DNA of 64,000 nucleotides from Septoria linicola. Taxonomy: Eukaryota; Ascomycota; Dothideomycetes; Mycosphaerellales; Mycosphaerellaceae. The translations under genes were made by a program, and so were the position numbers. Location of the stretch: NCBI GenBank assembly GCA_024114885.1, contig CP099420.1, forward strand, positions 992,001 to 1,056,000. Direction: 5' to 3'. The notes under the pieces are model-generated. The model saw only the letters and a list, made by a program, of their open reading frames with translations. It did no database searches and was not told the DNA's origin. Shown here piece after piece: positions 35,857 through 48,790 of this stretch; the stretch's first letter is position 1, and each line of letters begins with the position of its first letter.

Positions 35857-36134
35857 TATTAAGAATGTATCCTAGATAGTTAGTCTAGATATAGACTTCT
35901 AAGCATAGTTCTAGATACCTAAGGCATCCACCTAAGGCTTGGCAAGAGGTATATCTTACTTCTCTTTCTTCTCTTCTTAGATAACTAACTTAATTAACTT
36001 TGTATTTAGTTCCTAGCATATTACTACTACACTATGTGTATAAGTCAGTTCAAGATTGATCCCCTATTCTTCTTTACTACGCTATACCCTCCTTAACATT
36101 ATATAGTATCTATAAACGCTCTCTACTTTTAACA
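35857..36134 (+). repeat. C2 3' LTR (278 bp)
   Basis: Begins TATTAAGAAT and ends CTTTTAACA, followed by the GTATA target duplication. Confidence 0.95.
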
Positions 36135-36152
36135 GTATAGGAGGTATAACGT

Positions 36153-36175
36153 AATTATCGTTTAAAAAGGCAACT
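36153..36175 (-). repeat. 23-bp palindrome P2 (G2, between protease and RT)
   Basis: Plus strand AATTATCGTTT then AAAAAGGCAACT. It keeps a CA where G1 has TA, showing the pre-RIP arm was GGCAACT. Confidence 0.8.
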
Positions 36176-36338
36176 ATAGAACGTTCTACTAGCTAACCCC
36201 CCTAAGTAGAGTTTTTACCTCTAACTACTAAACCTTATACGGAAAGGGTAGTAGAAGCTTGAAAAGCTTATAATCCCTCCTCCTACTCCTCGCTATTATA
36301 AGATCTAGAGTCCTCGATAGTATACCCTATATTCTTTA

Positions 36339-39127
36339 GCTAATAATCACTAAAAGTTAGAGTTTAGATACTGACTTCTATAGAATCTAGACGCGATAAA
36401 AGTATTAGAGCCCCTACTAAACTCGTGCCGTCGACTAGAGCTAGTTCCTTAGTACTCTAGCTTTTCCTAGGACTTATTCTATAGTACGTATATTACTATA
36501 GCTATCAAAACTAGTAAATATAATAATATAGCCGTCTAGAGTACTAATTAAGCCTTCCTACGAGCTATTATCGTAGTTCTTAGAAGCTAGGCGTACCCGC
36601 CGCGCCTACGGTCGGCTAAGCAAGATCGGGCCGTTCGCTAGTAAGACTAGAAATAGTATCGTAACTCTTACGCTAAAGGTATCGATTAACACCTCCGAGT
36701 AGTACCTAATAAAAGTAACCTTACCTTCGACTCCTCCTATAGTAATATTACCGAGAGGGGTTATACTAACTTGAAGCTTTTAAACGTGTTCGATCGGTAT
36801 AATTATTAACTTAGCCCTCTCGTTAATTAAAGACTTACAAGCTATTATTCGAGGTCCGTACTTTATAGGCACGTAGATACTTAGAATAATTTAATAGACA
36901 TTATTAAATAATAGAAGGATATTATCCGTTCGCTTATAAAGCTTAGAAGCGGGCCTAGGCTTGACTATATTAATCGCTATAGCGGTAACCTAGAAGGCCT
37001 TAATATCGGTCGCTAAAACAGCTTTCGTTAGCTCCTTCTCTACCTACTCGCTAAAGGCTTTAGATAGTAAGGAATATACGCTAATCTTAGCTCCGCTACC
37101 TCTATTCGTACGCTTCTTTATACGGAGCTTGTTAAGCTTCTTACGTAGATCCGTATCGTTTAGAACACGACTCTATAAGGAATACGACGCCCGCTCGCTA
37201 TAGAGAATAATCTCCGCTAAGCTTAACTAGACCTTGGATTCGAGTATTTTGTCTATCTAGAAGACGTTAGCGTTATTATTAGCGTACGTAGCTCGGAGGT
37301 AGTTGTCTACACGCTTAGTCTTCGGAGGCTCCTTAGCCTTCTTCCGCTTTTAAGTATACGTAAGAGCGACTAGAACTAGTAGACCGTTTAGGTAGTCGTA
37401 TATCTACTTATCCTCGATCTTATCGTTATTACGTCTCTAAGTTTAAGAATCCTCTAACTCTCTTATATCTATAAGGTAAGGAGCCGGCTAGTTTTTATCT
37501 TTAACCTCTTTAATACGAGAGTGACGATAAGCGCGGGTTCTTATAGCTATAGCCTAGGTCGTAATCCGCTTCTATACTCCTATTAGCTATCCTCTAACTA
37601 GACGAGAAGGGTTTAGGTTCCGCTTTGTCTTTACGCTATCTCTAGCTACGTAGGCGCCGATTAGATCGTCCTAATCCTTCTATATAATAGAAGCGACTTA
37701 ACCGATATTAACGAGACCGTTAATACTAGCTACCTTGTTCGCTATCCTCTACTAGCTCGCTCTTAGCGTTAATAAACGATCTATATTTTCAAGATCGATC
37801 TTCCTATAGCGCTACTCTAATACTCCTATTAATACGAATAGCTTTAGTAGTTCCTTGTCCTAGTAGTATCGTATCTTTTCCGTACCTAGGCGAGGCGTTC
37901 TATAGTATATAATACTAGTCTTTAGATCTCTATATATCAAGCCCTTAGTCTCGAACTATTATAGGTACTCGTAGTTTGTAGCTATATAGCCTTCGAGCCT
38001 ATATATCTAATAACCTAAAATCTTTAGAGCGATCGCTATATAGGCCTTAATTATTAACTCGTTATCTATCGTAGCTAAATTAATCGAAATCTCCTAGCTA
38101 TAAGTAGGCCTTAGAACATACGGATAGTCGTAATCGTAAGACTTCGCTCGCTGTCCTATTAACAGGCGTAGTAGCTACGGGCCTCCTTCTTCGAGTCGAC
38201 GAATCGTAGTAATCACGAGGTCTTGTATACTAGCGGTAATATTATCGACGCTTGCTAGTTTATAGCCTTTACGGACTACCGTTTCTCTAGCCTTGAACTT
38301 AGAGTTTAGTCTTAGAGCGGACTTCTTTACTACTTTGTACAACTACTAGACGTCTCTACCGCCTTCGTTATATACTTCTGTTTTAAAGTCCTTATTACTA
38401 TTAATCTAACGCTAGGCTGTCTTTAAGAGCTTACTATAATCTAAGTCCTTATTATTAAGATCTAACCTAAGATAGGCCTAGAGCCTCTTACCGAAACGAA
38501 ATAGAAGGCCTTATATAAATAGAAGAGCACGAGAACGCTCGTCTATATACGAAGTAGGCATAGTATTAGAGTAGAGCATAAACTGCCTTAAGTATTCTAA
38601 GAGATTATTATCCTCGCTACGGTTAACCTTATAAAGGTTTTCTATATAGTAGCGGTTTCTAAGTATATACATATTATCGTACTTTCGGTATTCCTTAATA
38701 ATCGACTCTTTGAACTTAGCGTAGTCTCGGTCGTAGAAACTATTAAGGCGCTAGTATCGTCTACGTTAGACAACCGTAACCTAAGTAAGCAACTTCTCGT
38801 AAAGCTGTTTGTTATTATTAATAAGTAGAATAGAGTAGTTACTATATAGCGCTTCAAAACGCTTAATATACTCGGTTACGTTCTCTCTATTAAAGAAGGG
38901 ATTCTAGTCCGAGCTAGGTAGTAGCGGAACCTAAGCGACAATTACCTTCTAGCTTTAGGTTACTTAGATAGTCTCTATAAGCAGCTAGAACTGCGCTATA
39001 GACAGTCTACCTCCTAAGCTCGGTCCTTAAAAGATATCGGCGTTAGGGTTAAGGTTAGTACCTCCTTAGTCCTCCGCTTCTATAGATATATCGTTATCTA
39101 GTAGAGGGAATAAAGTAAAAGCGGGTA
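36339..39127 (-). pseudogene. G2 gag plus retropepsin, RIP-broken
   Basis: Minus-strand counterpart of 17690-20480. The protease loop lies near 36,800-36,840 and the gag core near 38,480-38,900. It retains more CG/CA than G1, for example around 36,590-36,660. Confidence 0.82.
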
Positions 39128-39292
39128 GTAGCTTTACTAGAGATCTTCGAATTTGCTTATTAAGTAGGTTAGATAAGCTACTCTCTAGTGTTTTAGGCTA
39201 GCTAATAGATACTGATTTACTTATAGAGCTCGTTCGAAGGTGTTCTAAGAGTATGTTATACTCTCCTTAATCAAGGTTTTTAAATAAAATAT

Positions 39293-39315
39293 AGTTATCG
39301 TTTAAAAAGATAACT
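39293..39315 (-). repeat. 23-bp palindrome P1 (G2, before gag)
   Basis: Plus strand AGTTATCGTTT, A, AAAAGATAACT. The element-orientation form has CTTTTT in the left arm, identical to P3. Confidence 0.82.
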
Positions 39316-40027
39316 AAAAAACAAGAGTCTAAAATTTTATTAGCTATTAGAAGGTAAACGTTATACTTTTCTTATAATACCGGAGCTATATTAATTATAC
39401 CTAATAAGTAAGGTATATCGTGTCGTATAGTTCGACCGTTTATAGCTAGGCGCGTCCGTCTCGCTTATTCGGGTAATTCGCTATATAACTATAGTAGTAT
39501 AATATTACGTTAGCCTATACTATATACCGGGTCCGGGGCCTTAGACGTAATTAGTGTCCTTAGCTAAACGATTAGCGTCTAACGCCGTACTAGGGCTTAT
39601 TCTAAGCGATCTATATACTAGGGGATACGAGATTACCTAGACGGGTCCGGCCTATCCTATAGCCTCTACGCTATCCGAACGAGGGCGTTTTTACGCTAAA
39701 CCGGGGTCTAATCGAAGACTATTATAGGTATAGAGACCCCGAGTGAATCTCCGATATAGTAAGTCGCCTTACTATCTATACGACAATTACCGAATAGATC
39801 CGTGCTAAGAAGTACTAGAGGTTTATAACTTTTCCGGGTTAGAGCGATATCTATATTCTAGGAGCTTCTATGTTACTATAGCCCTTTAAGTCGCCTCTTA
39901 CGTAGGCTCCTTTAGGCCTCTTATTAATATTTATAGTGCGTTAGTTCTCGCTTTAAGGCTACTATCTACCCTCCGCGCTTCTAGTTCCGGAGTAAGAGAG
40001 AAGAGATAGCCTTACCTTCGGCTCTAT
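39316..40027 (-). other. G2 leader region
   Basis: About 700 bp between the 5' LTR and P1. No gene seen. Counterpart of 16786-17501. Confidence 0.7.
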
Positions 40028-40307
40028 TAATAGATAATAACCACCCTAACACTAACCCCCTAGGTAGGTATAAGAGCGGTCGCTATAGAACAAGACCTGT
40101 TCGGAGAGTAATAGTCTTGTAATACGTTAATTAAACGGTAGTAACGAGCTTAAAATAGTAGCCCTAGGACTAAGAGCTATATACTAGGACTGTAGGATAT
40201 TGAATTAATCAAGTAGGGTAAACATTTTTATCTTAGAAACGAGATACTACCTTGCTTTTATACTAAAAGTGCTAAGCACGGTATGTGGGTAGGCCTTTGC
40301 CTTACTA
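40028..40307 (-). repeat. G2 5' LTR (280 bp)
   Basis: Reverse complement of the Gypsy LTR. Its outer end ...GTGGGTAGGCCTTTGCC keeps GTGGG/TTTGCC where other copies have TA, so it is among the least mutated LTR ends. G1 resumes at CTACCTTACG. Confidence 0.92.
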
Positions 40308-40329
40308 CTACCTTACGTAGTAGTTATCG

Positions 40330-43300
40330 TATATAAAGGTAATTTACTTTAGAGACTATTTTATAGTAGACTTAATTAGATAAAGCACCTCTCTACGATA
40401 GTAGCTCGAACTATTAAGACGGGTTAATTATAGCTAGACTCAAATATAGTACGACTATCTCGTAGTAGCGGCCGTTAAAAGTAACGTCGCTAAATTTAGC
40501 TAAAATAGTCGACTTAAGAAGCTTTTACTAGCTACTAGCGAAGCTAAGCTAGCTTATACTAACGAGCGAGACTTATACTAGGGTATTAGGTATAGTTTTA
40601 AAGATACTATACTAGTATCTTAATCGAGCTAGGGTTCTAATTATAGAGACGAATACTTAATAATTACCTATAAGAAGATTAGAGAGGTAGAGCTAGCTAT
40701 CTAAGAACCTAGACCCTACGACAAGGTTATTTCTAATAAAGTAGACGACGAGCTTAGCGAAGAGACGTACGTTATCTCGGCTGCTATTAAAATAGTAGCG
40801 GAGAGAGCTTGTAATAAAGAAGCTATAGGGTAGTAGAAGCTAGATAACTATATTAGCGCCTATACTCTTTATAAGCGAGTTACTAATAAGATTAAACTAG
40901 TAAATATAGATATTACTATAACTAACGGCTTAAACCCTAGCGGATTAAAAGACTAGCGACGGACTTATATTAAGAAGGAAGTAGCTATACTACCTAGTAC
41001 TAGATCTTATAATAGTAAGTACTTAACTAAGAGGTTCTCGACGATCGAGCCTAGATTATAACTTACGCCTAAACAGCTTATAAAGTTTAAACCTAGTATA
41101 GAACTACTACTAAAGGAGCTAGATTTGTTATACTATATACTAAGGAATCGAGAAGCTACCTTTACGTAGGACTTTACGTATTTAGGCCGAATTAATCCTA
41201 ATATTACTCTACTATAGAAGATTTAGACAGTTCCTTATAAGCTATAGTAGTATCTAGGTTTTAAGCTAAACCTATCTCTATAGCACGTCGTAGAAGACAT
41301 ACTAAGATAACGAATCTAAGCTAGAACTCTTAAGCTATACTACGGTGCTTATCGAAACCTATACTTCCTTATTAGTAAGAAGATAGAGGTAGATAAGCTT
41401 AAGAAGTATCGGTTAATTAACGTAGCTTAGAAGTTTAATTAAGTTACTATAAGAGATTCGAACTTACTACCTAACGCTAAGGGTTTCTCTAAGGACTTTA
41501 CCGGTTACGCGCTAGCCTCGTTAGTTAATATCTTCTCTAGATATAACTAAATCCTACTCGATAAATTATATAGAGACCTTATAGGCTTCGACTTACTACT
41601 AGGACTATTACGGTAGATAACGCTACTATAAGGAGCTACGAATTCTATTACCTAGTTCGTTCGTATTATTAATCAAGTGCTTATAGAGTATATCTTATAT
41701 AAGGTATAGCCGTTTCTTAATAATATTAGTATTAAAGAGTCTAAGACGAAGTACGATAGTAAAGAGGTTAAACCTAGCCTCTATTATTACGTTATTAAAT
41801 ATATTATAGCTATAGACGACGTTCTCTATAATATAGAACGAGCTAATATAACTATAGCTTTTAATAAGCTATAGCTCTATTATAAATAACTAGTAATCTC
41901 TAGTTACCTTACTAGTATCGATAGTCGCTATCTAGACTTCGTAAGAGTAGCGAAGATTAAGAAATAGCTAACGCTAGAGAATTAGAAGAAGGTTCGAATC
42001 TTCCTTAGTATAGTTACGTACTACTACGTCTAGGTTAAAGGTTTTACGATTATTCTTACTCTACTATTTAAACTCTTACGGAAGGATACTAAGTTTTAAT
42101 AGACTACCGAATACTAACTAGCTAAAGACGTCGTCTTAAAGGTACTAGTTTCAGCCCTAGCCCTAGTTACTCTTAACTATAGAGAAGAGGTAGGACTTAT
42201 TATCGTAGGCGTAGATTCGAGTAGTAAAGGTTAGAGATATACGCTTTCCTAATATAATCGAGACGAGCTACTTCTCTACTATCTAGTTCGGTATAAGTCC
42301 GGTCTATTTAACTTAGTAGAAGTTAAGTACGATACTAGAAAGCGTAAATATCTTAGTATACTAAAGGTATTAAAGAAGCTAAAACCGTAGCTGTTTAGAG
42401 TATACTTCTAATTAGAGATTAATATAAATACCCTCGTTTACTAGCTTAATAAGGCTACCTCTAATTTACCGAATATAGTAATAACGCGCTAGCTAGTATA
42501 GATCTACCTCTTCGACTTTAACGTTATATATATTCCTAGTAAGAAGTATATAGCTCTAGATTCGTTATTAAGAAAGCCTACTATACCTAAAGATATAGAG
42601 GCTATAGAGTAGGAAGAAGACGTAGATCTAATAATTAACGAGTAATTCTTCGATATCTTTTACGTTAACGCTTTCTCTATATAGGTAATTTAGAGCGAGC
42701 TACCTACGATTAATAGAATCTACTCTTAGGAGTTAATAAATATCGCTTTCGTACTTATACGAATATAAAGACCTAAGAGAGTTTCTAATAACGAGTATAA
42801 GTAGTTAAGGAAGAAGTATTAGCTATTCTATATTAAGAATAACTAGCTCTAGCGCTAAGAGCGAGTAGCTAGACCTCTATAGCGAGTTATTAATAAACCT
42901 AAAGCGCGAGCTCGTATTATTAAGGTATACTATTATAAGAACGGTTACTATAGCGCTAAATAGACGTATAATCTTATCTAGAAACGATAGTAGTAGGATA
43001 GGGTTTAGACCTAAATCTCGCTCGCTATTCGATAATATACTATTTATAGTCTTCGGTATAGGAGATAGGTACCTAGAGAACTATAGATCCCGCTCTAAGT
43101 TATAGTCGGCTAGCGATAGTATATCGATAGCTTATATATCTCGAAGAACTATTCGTTAATAGTTATACGCGAATCTCTATCGCGCTAGCTAGAAGTACGT
43201 ATATTCTAGTATCTAGCGAAGAGTATCTCCTTAGTATAGATAGTAAGGTTTATATAGGAAGAGATCTTTTACTAGTAGGGTACCGTCGTAGAAGTTATTC

Positions 43301-44200
43301 TCGATAACTATAAGACTAACCTTAGTAACGTAGAGAAGCTACTACTATTATATAGTATTAAATATATTAATATTTTACTATACTACTCTTAGTCTAACGC
43401 TATCGTTAAAGTCGGCTATAAGACGATATTAGATACTTACTTAAAGCTCTCTAATAGTAGCCTTTATACGATTCGTAACTATATTCTAGTAGTTCTATAG
43501 GTAGAGAGAACGATAATAGTCTCTACTACTAGCCTAATATCGTTAGAGGTAATAATTAGGCGTAACGTAGTACTACTAATCGAGCTAGACTACTATACCT
43601 TCTAGATTATAGATTAGAGTAAGGTTAAGACTAGAGTAGAGCTTCTTACGATTCGAGCTCAAGCCCTAGAAGCTATAGAAACGACTATAGAAGAAGGACG
43701 ACTACGTTAATAGCGTCTCTAAGAATAGAATAAGGCGTACTTTAATAAATATCGCTATACGAACCTTACTATACTAAAGGAGAGAGATCTCGTATTAGTA
43801 TACTACTCTAAGTTAAAAACTAGCTTCTTTTATAAGCTTACGTTTAGGTAGGAAGGCTCTTTTAGAATATCTAAAGTATTATAAGAAGATATATTATATA
43901 AGCTTAAGAAACTAGATAGCTTAAAACGAGAGTATATCTATAAGAGGATAGATCTTAAGAAATATACCTTTCTATAAGAAAACCTAAAGCTAGTTCTAGA
44001 TTAGGTTAAACTAGAAGAAGTACTACTACTAATAGAGAAGGTTATAAAACTAGGACTTCTACCTAGGTATAAGTATCTATAGATCTTTATTAGTAAGCTA
44101 TTAGTAATAACTTAATAAGAAAGGGAGAGTTATATACGCTAGCTACTAATAGAGCTTAAAGAAGAAGTAGAAGACTTAGTAAGCTAAAGGCTAAAGCTAG
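40330..44200 (+). pseudogene. G1 RT-RNaseH-integrase, RIP-broken
   Basis: One frame of about 1290 codons with stops at Gln/Trp codons. RT: AYRNLYFLISKK (about 41349), YRLINVAQKFNQVTIRD and the catalytic box now FLNN at 41713-41724. RNase H: GLIIVGVDSSSKG near 42190-42235. Integrase: the zinc-finger stretch TYNLIQKR near 42965; catalytic-core segments VILDNYKTN (about 43290) and the QSNAIVKVGYKT block (about 43393-43430), where the family has ..E.G; and a C-terminal GPY/F-like module with EGSFRISKVL and REYIYKRIDLKKY (about 43853-43970). This is the Ty3/Gypsy order RT-RH-IN. Function (cDNA synthesis and integration) is family knowledge. Confidence 0.9.
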
Positions 44201-45215
44201 CCTAGTAGAGCTAAAGAAGTAGAAATTCGATAGGCAATACTTAATTAAGAGTACGAGCTAAGATCTAGCTACTAAAGCCTAGCCTCTACTATAAAAAGAG
44301 CTAATCTTTCTAAGATCGTACTATCTCGAGCGCTTCTTTCGTTCCTAGAGCTACTATCGAGCTCTAATCTAACCTTCCTAAGCGCTTCTCTTAGTCCTAA
44401 AGCTACTATTAAGCTCTAATTAGAGCTTCCTAAGCTTATAATTTACTAGACTAGTATAAATCTAGCTAAATCTTAGCTATCCTAAGTACTTCTTTTATTC
44501 CTAGAGCTACTATTAAGTTCTAATCTAAGCTTCCTAAGCTCCTTTTTTACTAGATTAGTAAAAATCTAGCTAATCCTAACTATCTCGACGCTATTTTCTA
44601 TAGCTAAGATAAGTATCTATATAGCTAGTTACTTCTCTAAGCTTAACTTTTAAGTATAGATTCTATATCTACTAGTTAACCTACTATCCTACTCCTTTTT
44701 CTATATCTCGAGCCTACTATTACTATAAAAGTTAGCTATCTCGAGCTACTTTCTACTACTAGGTCTTAAAATCTAAGCTAGACCTATACTCTCGAAGCTC
44801 TTTTCTACTAGCGATTTCTAAGGTTAATACTACGATCTATCTTCCTAGAGCCTTTTTCTATTACCGATTAGCGAAGAATCGCTAAAAATATTAGTTTCTA
44901 ATAGAGAATTCTTAAAGTTTAAGGTTTTCAGCCTATATAAAGATAAAGAAGCTTAAATCCTTAGTAATAACGGCTCTAATAGCTCCTTTCTAGCTATTAA
45001 TTATAGCGCTAGTAGTCTCTTACGATATAGAAAGCGCGATCTAGTAAGTCGACTAGGTATACGAAAAATAAGGCTCTTTTAAGTTAGTAGAGATAACGAC
45101 GACGATATCTAAGTCTTAGTCCTTATTAGCGATAGTAAGGTATATACTATAGTAGTTAGTAGTAGCGTTAGTAGTATACGACGGCTACGGAAGCGTTAAG
45201 GTAAAGTAAACTTTT
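44201..45215 (+). repeat. G1 spacer with degenerate tandem repeats
   Basis: No frame. Repeated blocks around AGAGCTACTAT(T/C)GAGCTC at about 44348, 44400 and 44501, and TCTACTACTAGGTC-type blocks further on. Relative to G2-G4, G1 lacks about 50 bp near 44880. Confidence 0.7.
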
Positions 45216-45238
45216 AGTTATCTTTTTAAACGATAACT
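45216..45238 (+). repeat. 23-bp palindrome P3 (G1, before ORF X)
   Basis: AGTTATCTTTT, T, AAACGATAACT. Confidence 0.85.
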
Positions 45239-45789
45239 AAAACCTTATATAACTAAGCTCTACGTATAGACCCCTAATCCTAATAGTAGTTACGCTACTA
45301 CGATAAGGTATATAATTAGACTACTTTCGCGCTCTAAACGATCTCTTCTTCCTTATTAACTATTAATTAGTTACTATAGAGCCTTACTTCTATTAAGTTC
45401 GATTCTTATCTTTCGTTACTACCTAGTAACGCTATATAGCTGTTTATATACGTAAGTAGTAACTAATATAATAGAAAACTCTATAACTAGTTACGCGCCT
45501 AACCCTCCTTACTATTTAAGTTACTTATTACTAGTTACGCGCTTTATATCGCCCTAAGCTACTAATACGACTAATTAAAGATATTCTCTTTCTCTATTAC
45601 GTATAAAGAATAAGACTCTCTCTTTCTAGCGTTCTTTAACGCCTAAACGCTTATTAAGACTAGCGCTCTCGCTTTCTACCTTGCCCGTTCGAAGTCCTAT
45701 ATAAGAACTACCTAGATAAGAGTCTTCGAAGAAACGACGAAAGATAGCTTCTTTAAGTTCTATATAAGGTATAGCGCTCGCTCGTACTA
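45239..45789 (+). other. G1 stretch between P3 and ORF X
   Basis: About 550 bp with no clear frame until about 45,700; it may be the leader of ORF X. The true ORF X start could lie here. Confidence 0.5.
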
Positions 45790-48700
45790 ATCGCGAAGGC
45801 TCTCTCGTTAGTTTCTAGGCCTTAAACGGACCTCTTACTAGTATAACAAACCTTAATAACGCTACCGAAGCTATTCTATCGTTAGAAACGCTATAAGAAT
45901 AGGAAGAGAATATCGACTTAGTACTTAAGTAAGTCGAGAAAGTAAACGATAGAATAAAGATTAGTATATTTAACTTCTTTAAACGCCTCTTAGCTAAGAT
46001 TTTGCTAAAGTACCTTAACGCGTAGAGCGTAAAGCGCGATAATATAAAGAAGATACGCTAAGAAGGCCGAGACTTAGTAAAAGAGAGAAACTTAATCTAG
46101 TAGTAGCTACGTATAGAGTTTAGGTATAAGTAGAACTTCCTTTTCCTTAACTAAGTCTTATATAATAAAGAGATACTTAGGAACCTTCGTTAATAGTTAA
46201 ATAAGTATAAAGGTATCTTCGAAGAGAGCGAGTCTAAAGACTAGGTTTTCTTAGTATAGTAAAAGTAAGATCGTTTCTATTAGTAGGTAGCGAATATATT
46301 CTCTTATAGCTAGTATTTTCAGCTATAGAGAAGTAAGAAGACTTCTAGCTTATAGAGCTTAGGCTTTATTAATACGAACTTAGATAGGAGACGCTACTAG
46401 AATAAGTTTAAGATAGAGCTCTTATAAGTCGATATATTTAGCTATAAGATAAGAGAAGTACGCCTAGAGGCGAGCTATAGACTTGATTAGTATAGATTTA
46501 TAGTTAAGCTTACTAAAGGAGAGGCCTTCGAAGAACCGACTTACGTATTCCTAGTAGTAGAGAGATAGCTCTCGATATCCTATAGACTATTATCTTCTCC
46601 TAGAAACCTAAGATCTAATAGACGTCCCTCTTCCTCTACGCCTAAGAGCCTATCCTTATCTAGTCCTACTCGAAACTCTAGTTAAGAAGAAGAAGGTAGC
46701 CTACTTATAACTCTAGAGCCTCGTCTTAGAGATTCTATATCGCCTAGTACTATATAGAGGCTAAAAGCTTAGTTAGAAAAGTTAACGCTAAGCTCTATAA
46801 AGAAGCCTATACTCGTCCTTCGTAAGAGCGAGAGGCTTACTAGAATTCGCGCTAGAGAAACTATTATTAACTCGATCGAAACTTCTCCTATACTAAGTAC
46901 TTTAGGTAATAGCGATCCTATATAAGACTAAGTTTTACCTACGACAGAGCCGCTACTAGGTCCGTAACGCCTATCGCTAATCGTACTAGAAGATAATAGT
47001 AGAATTAAGCTAGAGAGCGACTCGGAGCCTAATCTACGCTACTAGGCTTATATAAAGGATAGTATTACCTCTAAAGTCTACTACTATATAATCGTTAGCG
47101 GAGCTCTTAAAGAAGTCGATAATATCTAAGAGAAGAAGAAAGTAGCTAAGAGCTACGCTTTAGTTAATATTCTTCTATACCTTAGCTAGTCTCTTTATAA
47201 AGAATATATAGCTAAGATAGGTAATACTATAGGTTTAAAGCTACTAAAGACGGCTAATGTAACGTATACCCTCTACTAGCGTATTATTTAGATAGGTAGT
47301 ATAGCCGATCTCTAAGCCCTTATCGCCTAGAATACTTAAAACCGGACATAGTTTAAGCTAGAAGCGAATACTTTCTTCTCTAAGCTAGTAGGACGCTCTC
47401 GTCGTAGTAAGAAGAGTACTAATACTTAGGAACTAGAGGACGATATTAACGCTCTAATACGTAAGATAGGAGGAAGCTATCTTAGACTCTTTTAGTTCGT
47501 AGTAACCGAAGTAGACTTGAAGGTTACTTCTAATATTTATTAGAGAGCTTAGGAGCTCTTAGACTACGATAGTAATAAGAGTACCTAGACCGACTATAGC
47601 TTCCTCTTTTATTCTCTTTCTACTAGAGGCCTATTTTAGATCCTAGACTCTTTACTCGAAGCTATATAGTATAAGTTTATAGTATATCGATAGTATAATA
47701 CGGCTATTAGTTAGTATAGTTAGTCTCGTAGTATATAGTACTCGCTATCCTAATAGCTTCTTCGCTAGTATCCTCTACTATAGCTATACTAGCTAGTTAC
47801 TACTCCGTATACGACTATTAAGTACGTAGCCTACCTATCTACTACCTTTTATATCTTCGACGACGAGGTAGGTTCTAACTACCCTAACAGCTTCTAGTAT
47901 ATTACCTTAAACGAGAATATACTACTTAAGAAGAAGGGCCTTAATTAGGTTTAGTTTACGATCTCTCTAGACGATACTAGCGATAGAGGACGACTTTTAC
48001 TAACCTCGGACACGATTAGTAATAGGCTCTTTAACCTTAAGGAGGTAAAGTAGCTAGTAAGGTATATTATCGCTAATAAGTAAAGCTATAGTATAGGCTT
48101 CGTCGAGACTATACCTCTAGTAATTACTAACGAAATAAAAGCTAATCTTAAGCTTAGCTAGAAGAACCCTTATACTAATACGGGCTCGCTAGTTATTTCG
48201 TACCCCTATATCCCTTAGTAGTATACTCGTATAGGCGAAGAGTATTATATAATCCTAATAGTATTTCTAGCCTACTCTAATAGTCGTACGTTAGATAAGC
48301 TACCTAATAGTAATTACGTTAACGTTTCTACGATCTATAGCGTATATCTCTACTACGAGTAGATACCCTTTATAGCTTCTAGTACTATATACCCTATACG
48401 AGCGATAAAGCCTTTCGCTATAGAGGTACTATTAACTAGCCTAGGCTCGATTTCCGACGCCTTAGTAGGCCGAGTTCTATAGGCAGATTAGGTAGTAAGT
48501 ATAGAAATAAAGAAGCTCTTTAGTATAAGTAAGGAGGAGTTTAAGGTCTATATAGCCGAGTAGTAGACTATAGCTAAAGCTTAGTTCGATACTACCTACG
48601 CTATAGCTATAGATATTAAAGAGTAGATATTTAGCGAAGCTAGCTTTATAAGCGCGGATAGTAACTTAGAAGTATTAGTATTAAAGAAGAGAGAGGCTGT

Positions 48701-48790
48701 TCCTAAGGAGATTCCTAAGGATATAGTAGAAGAGTAGTAGCTAGCGAATAATAGTCGGATCTAAGAAGGTGTTTTTAGTAGTTATCGTTA
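45790..48790 (+). pseudogene. G1 ORF X, unrecognised about 1000-residue protein
   Basis: A third long frame after integrase, readable with TAG/TAA as Gln/Trp. I recognise no family. N-terminal part (about 45,880-46,200): charged, heptad-like helix (for example LVKERNLIQ and LNQVLYNKEILRNLRQQL), probably coiled coil. Middle (about 46,540-46,980): Ser/Pro-rich linker (RRPSSSTPKSLSLSSPTRNS). C-terminal part (47,050-48,780): mixed alpha/beta globular-looking, with YYYIIVSGALKEVDN near 47,073 and PLVITNEIKANLKLS near 48,115. No membrane span, signal peptide, Walker, DDE or tyrosine-recombinase motif is visible, so env or recombinase roles are not supported. The frame ends inside palindrome P4. The same frame is in G2, G4 and, cut, in G3, so it belongs to the family. 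Confidence 0.7.

Larger units (their letters stand above)
29836..36134 (+). mobile_element. Complete Ty1/Copia retrotransposon C2
   Basis: 6299 bp, same length and organisation as C1, with a perfect 5-bp target duplication GTATA (29831-29835 and 36135-36139). It inserted into G2 18 bp from palindrome P2, in the opposite orientation to G2. Differences from C1 are almost all C/T or G/A, with some sites better preserved in C2 and others in C1, so each was mutated independently. Confidence 0.96.
20792..40307 (-). mobile_element. Gypsy element G2, complete, split by Copia C2
   Basis: Minus-strand element with both LTRs. It spans 19,516 bp and is about 13.2 kb after removing C2 and its 5-bp target duplication. 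Order on the minus strand: LTR, leader, gag-protease, RT-RNaseH-IN, spacer, ORF X, LTR. It inserted into G1 with a 4-5 bp target duplication (CTAC or ACTAC; the last base is ambiguous because it matches the LTR end). It is the best template for the full family structure. Confidence 0.94.

Noticed and set aside
38642..38857. 71-codon minus-strand open frame
   Set aside because: It lies in the G2 gag region but in a different frame from gag, and its conceptual product matches no gag segment. It is a chance shadow.
45790..48790. ORF X as a retroviral-like envelope gene
   Set aside because: Position after integrase fits, but no signal peptide, hydrophobic fusion stretch or membrane anchor is visible.
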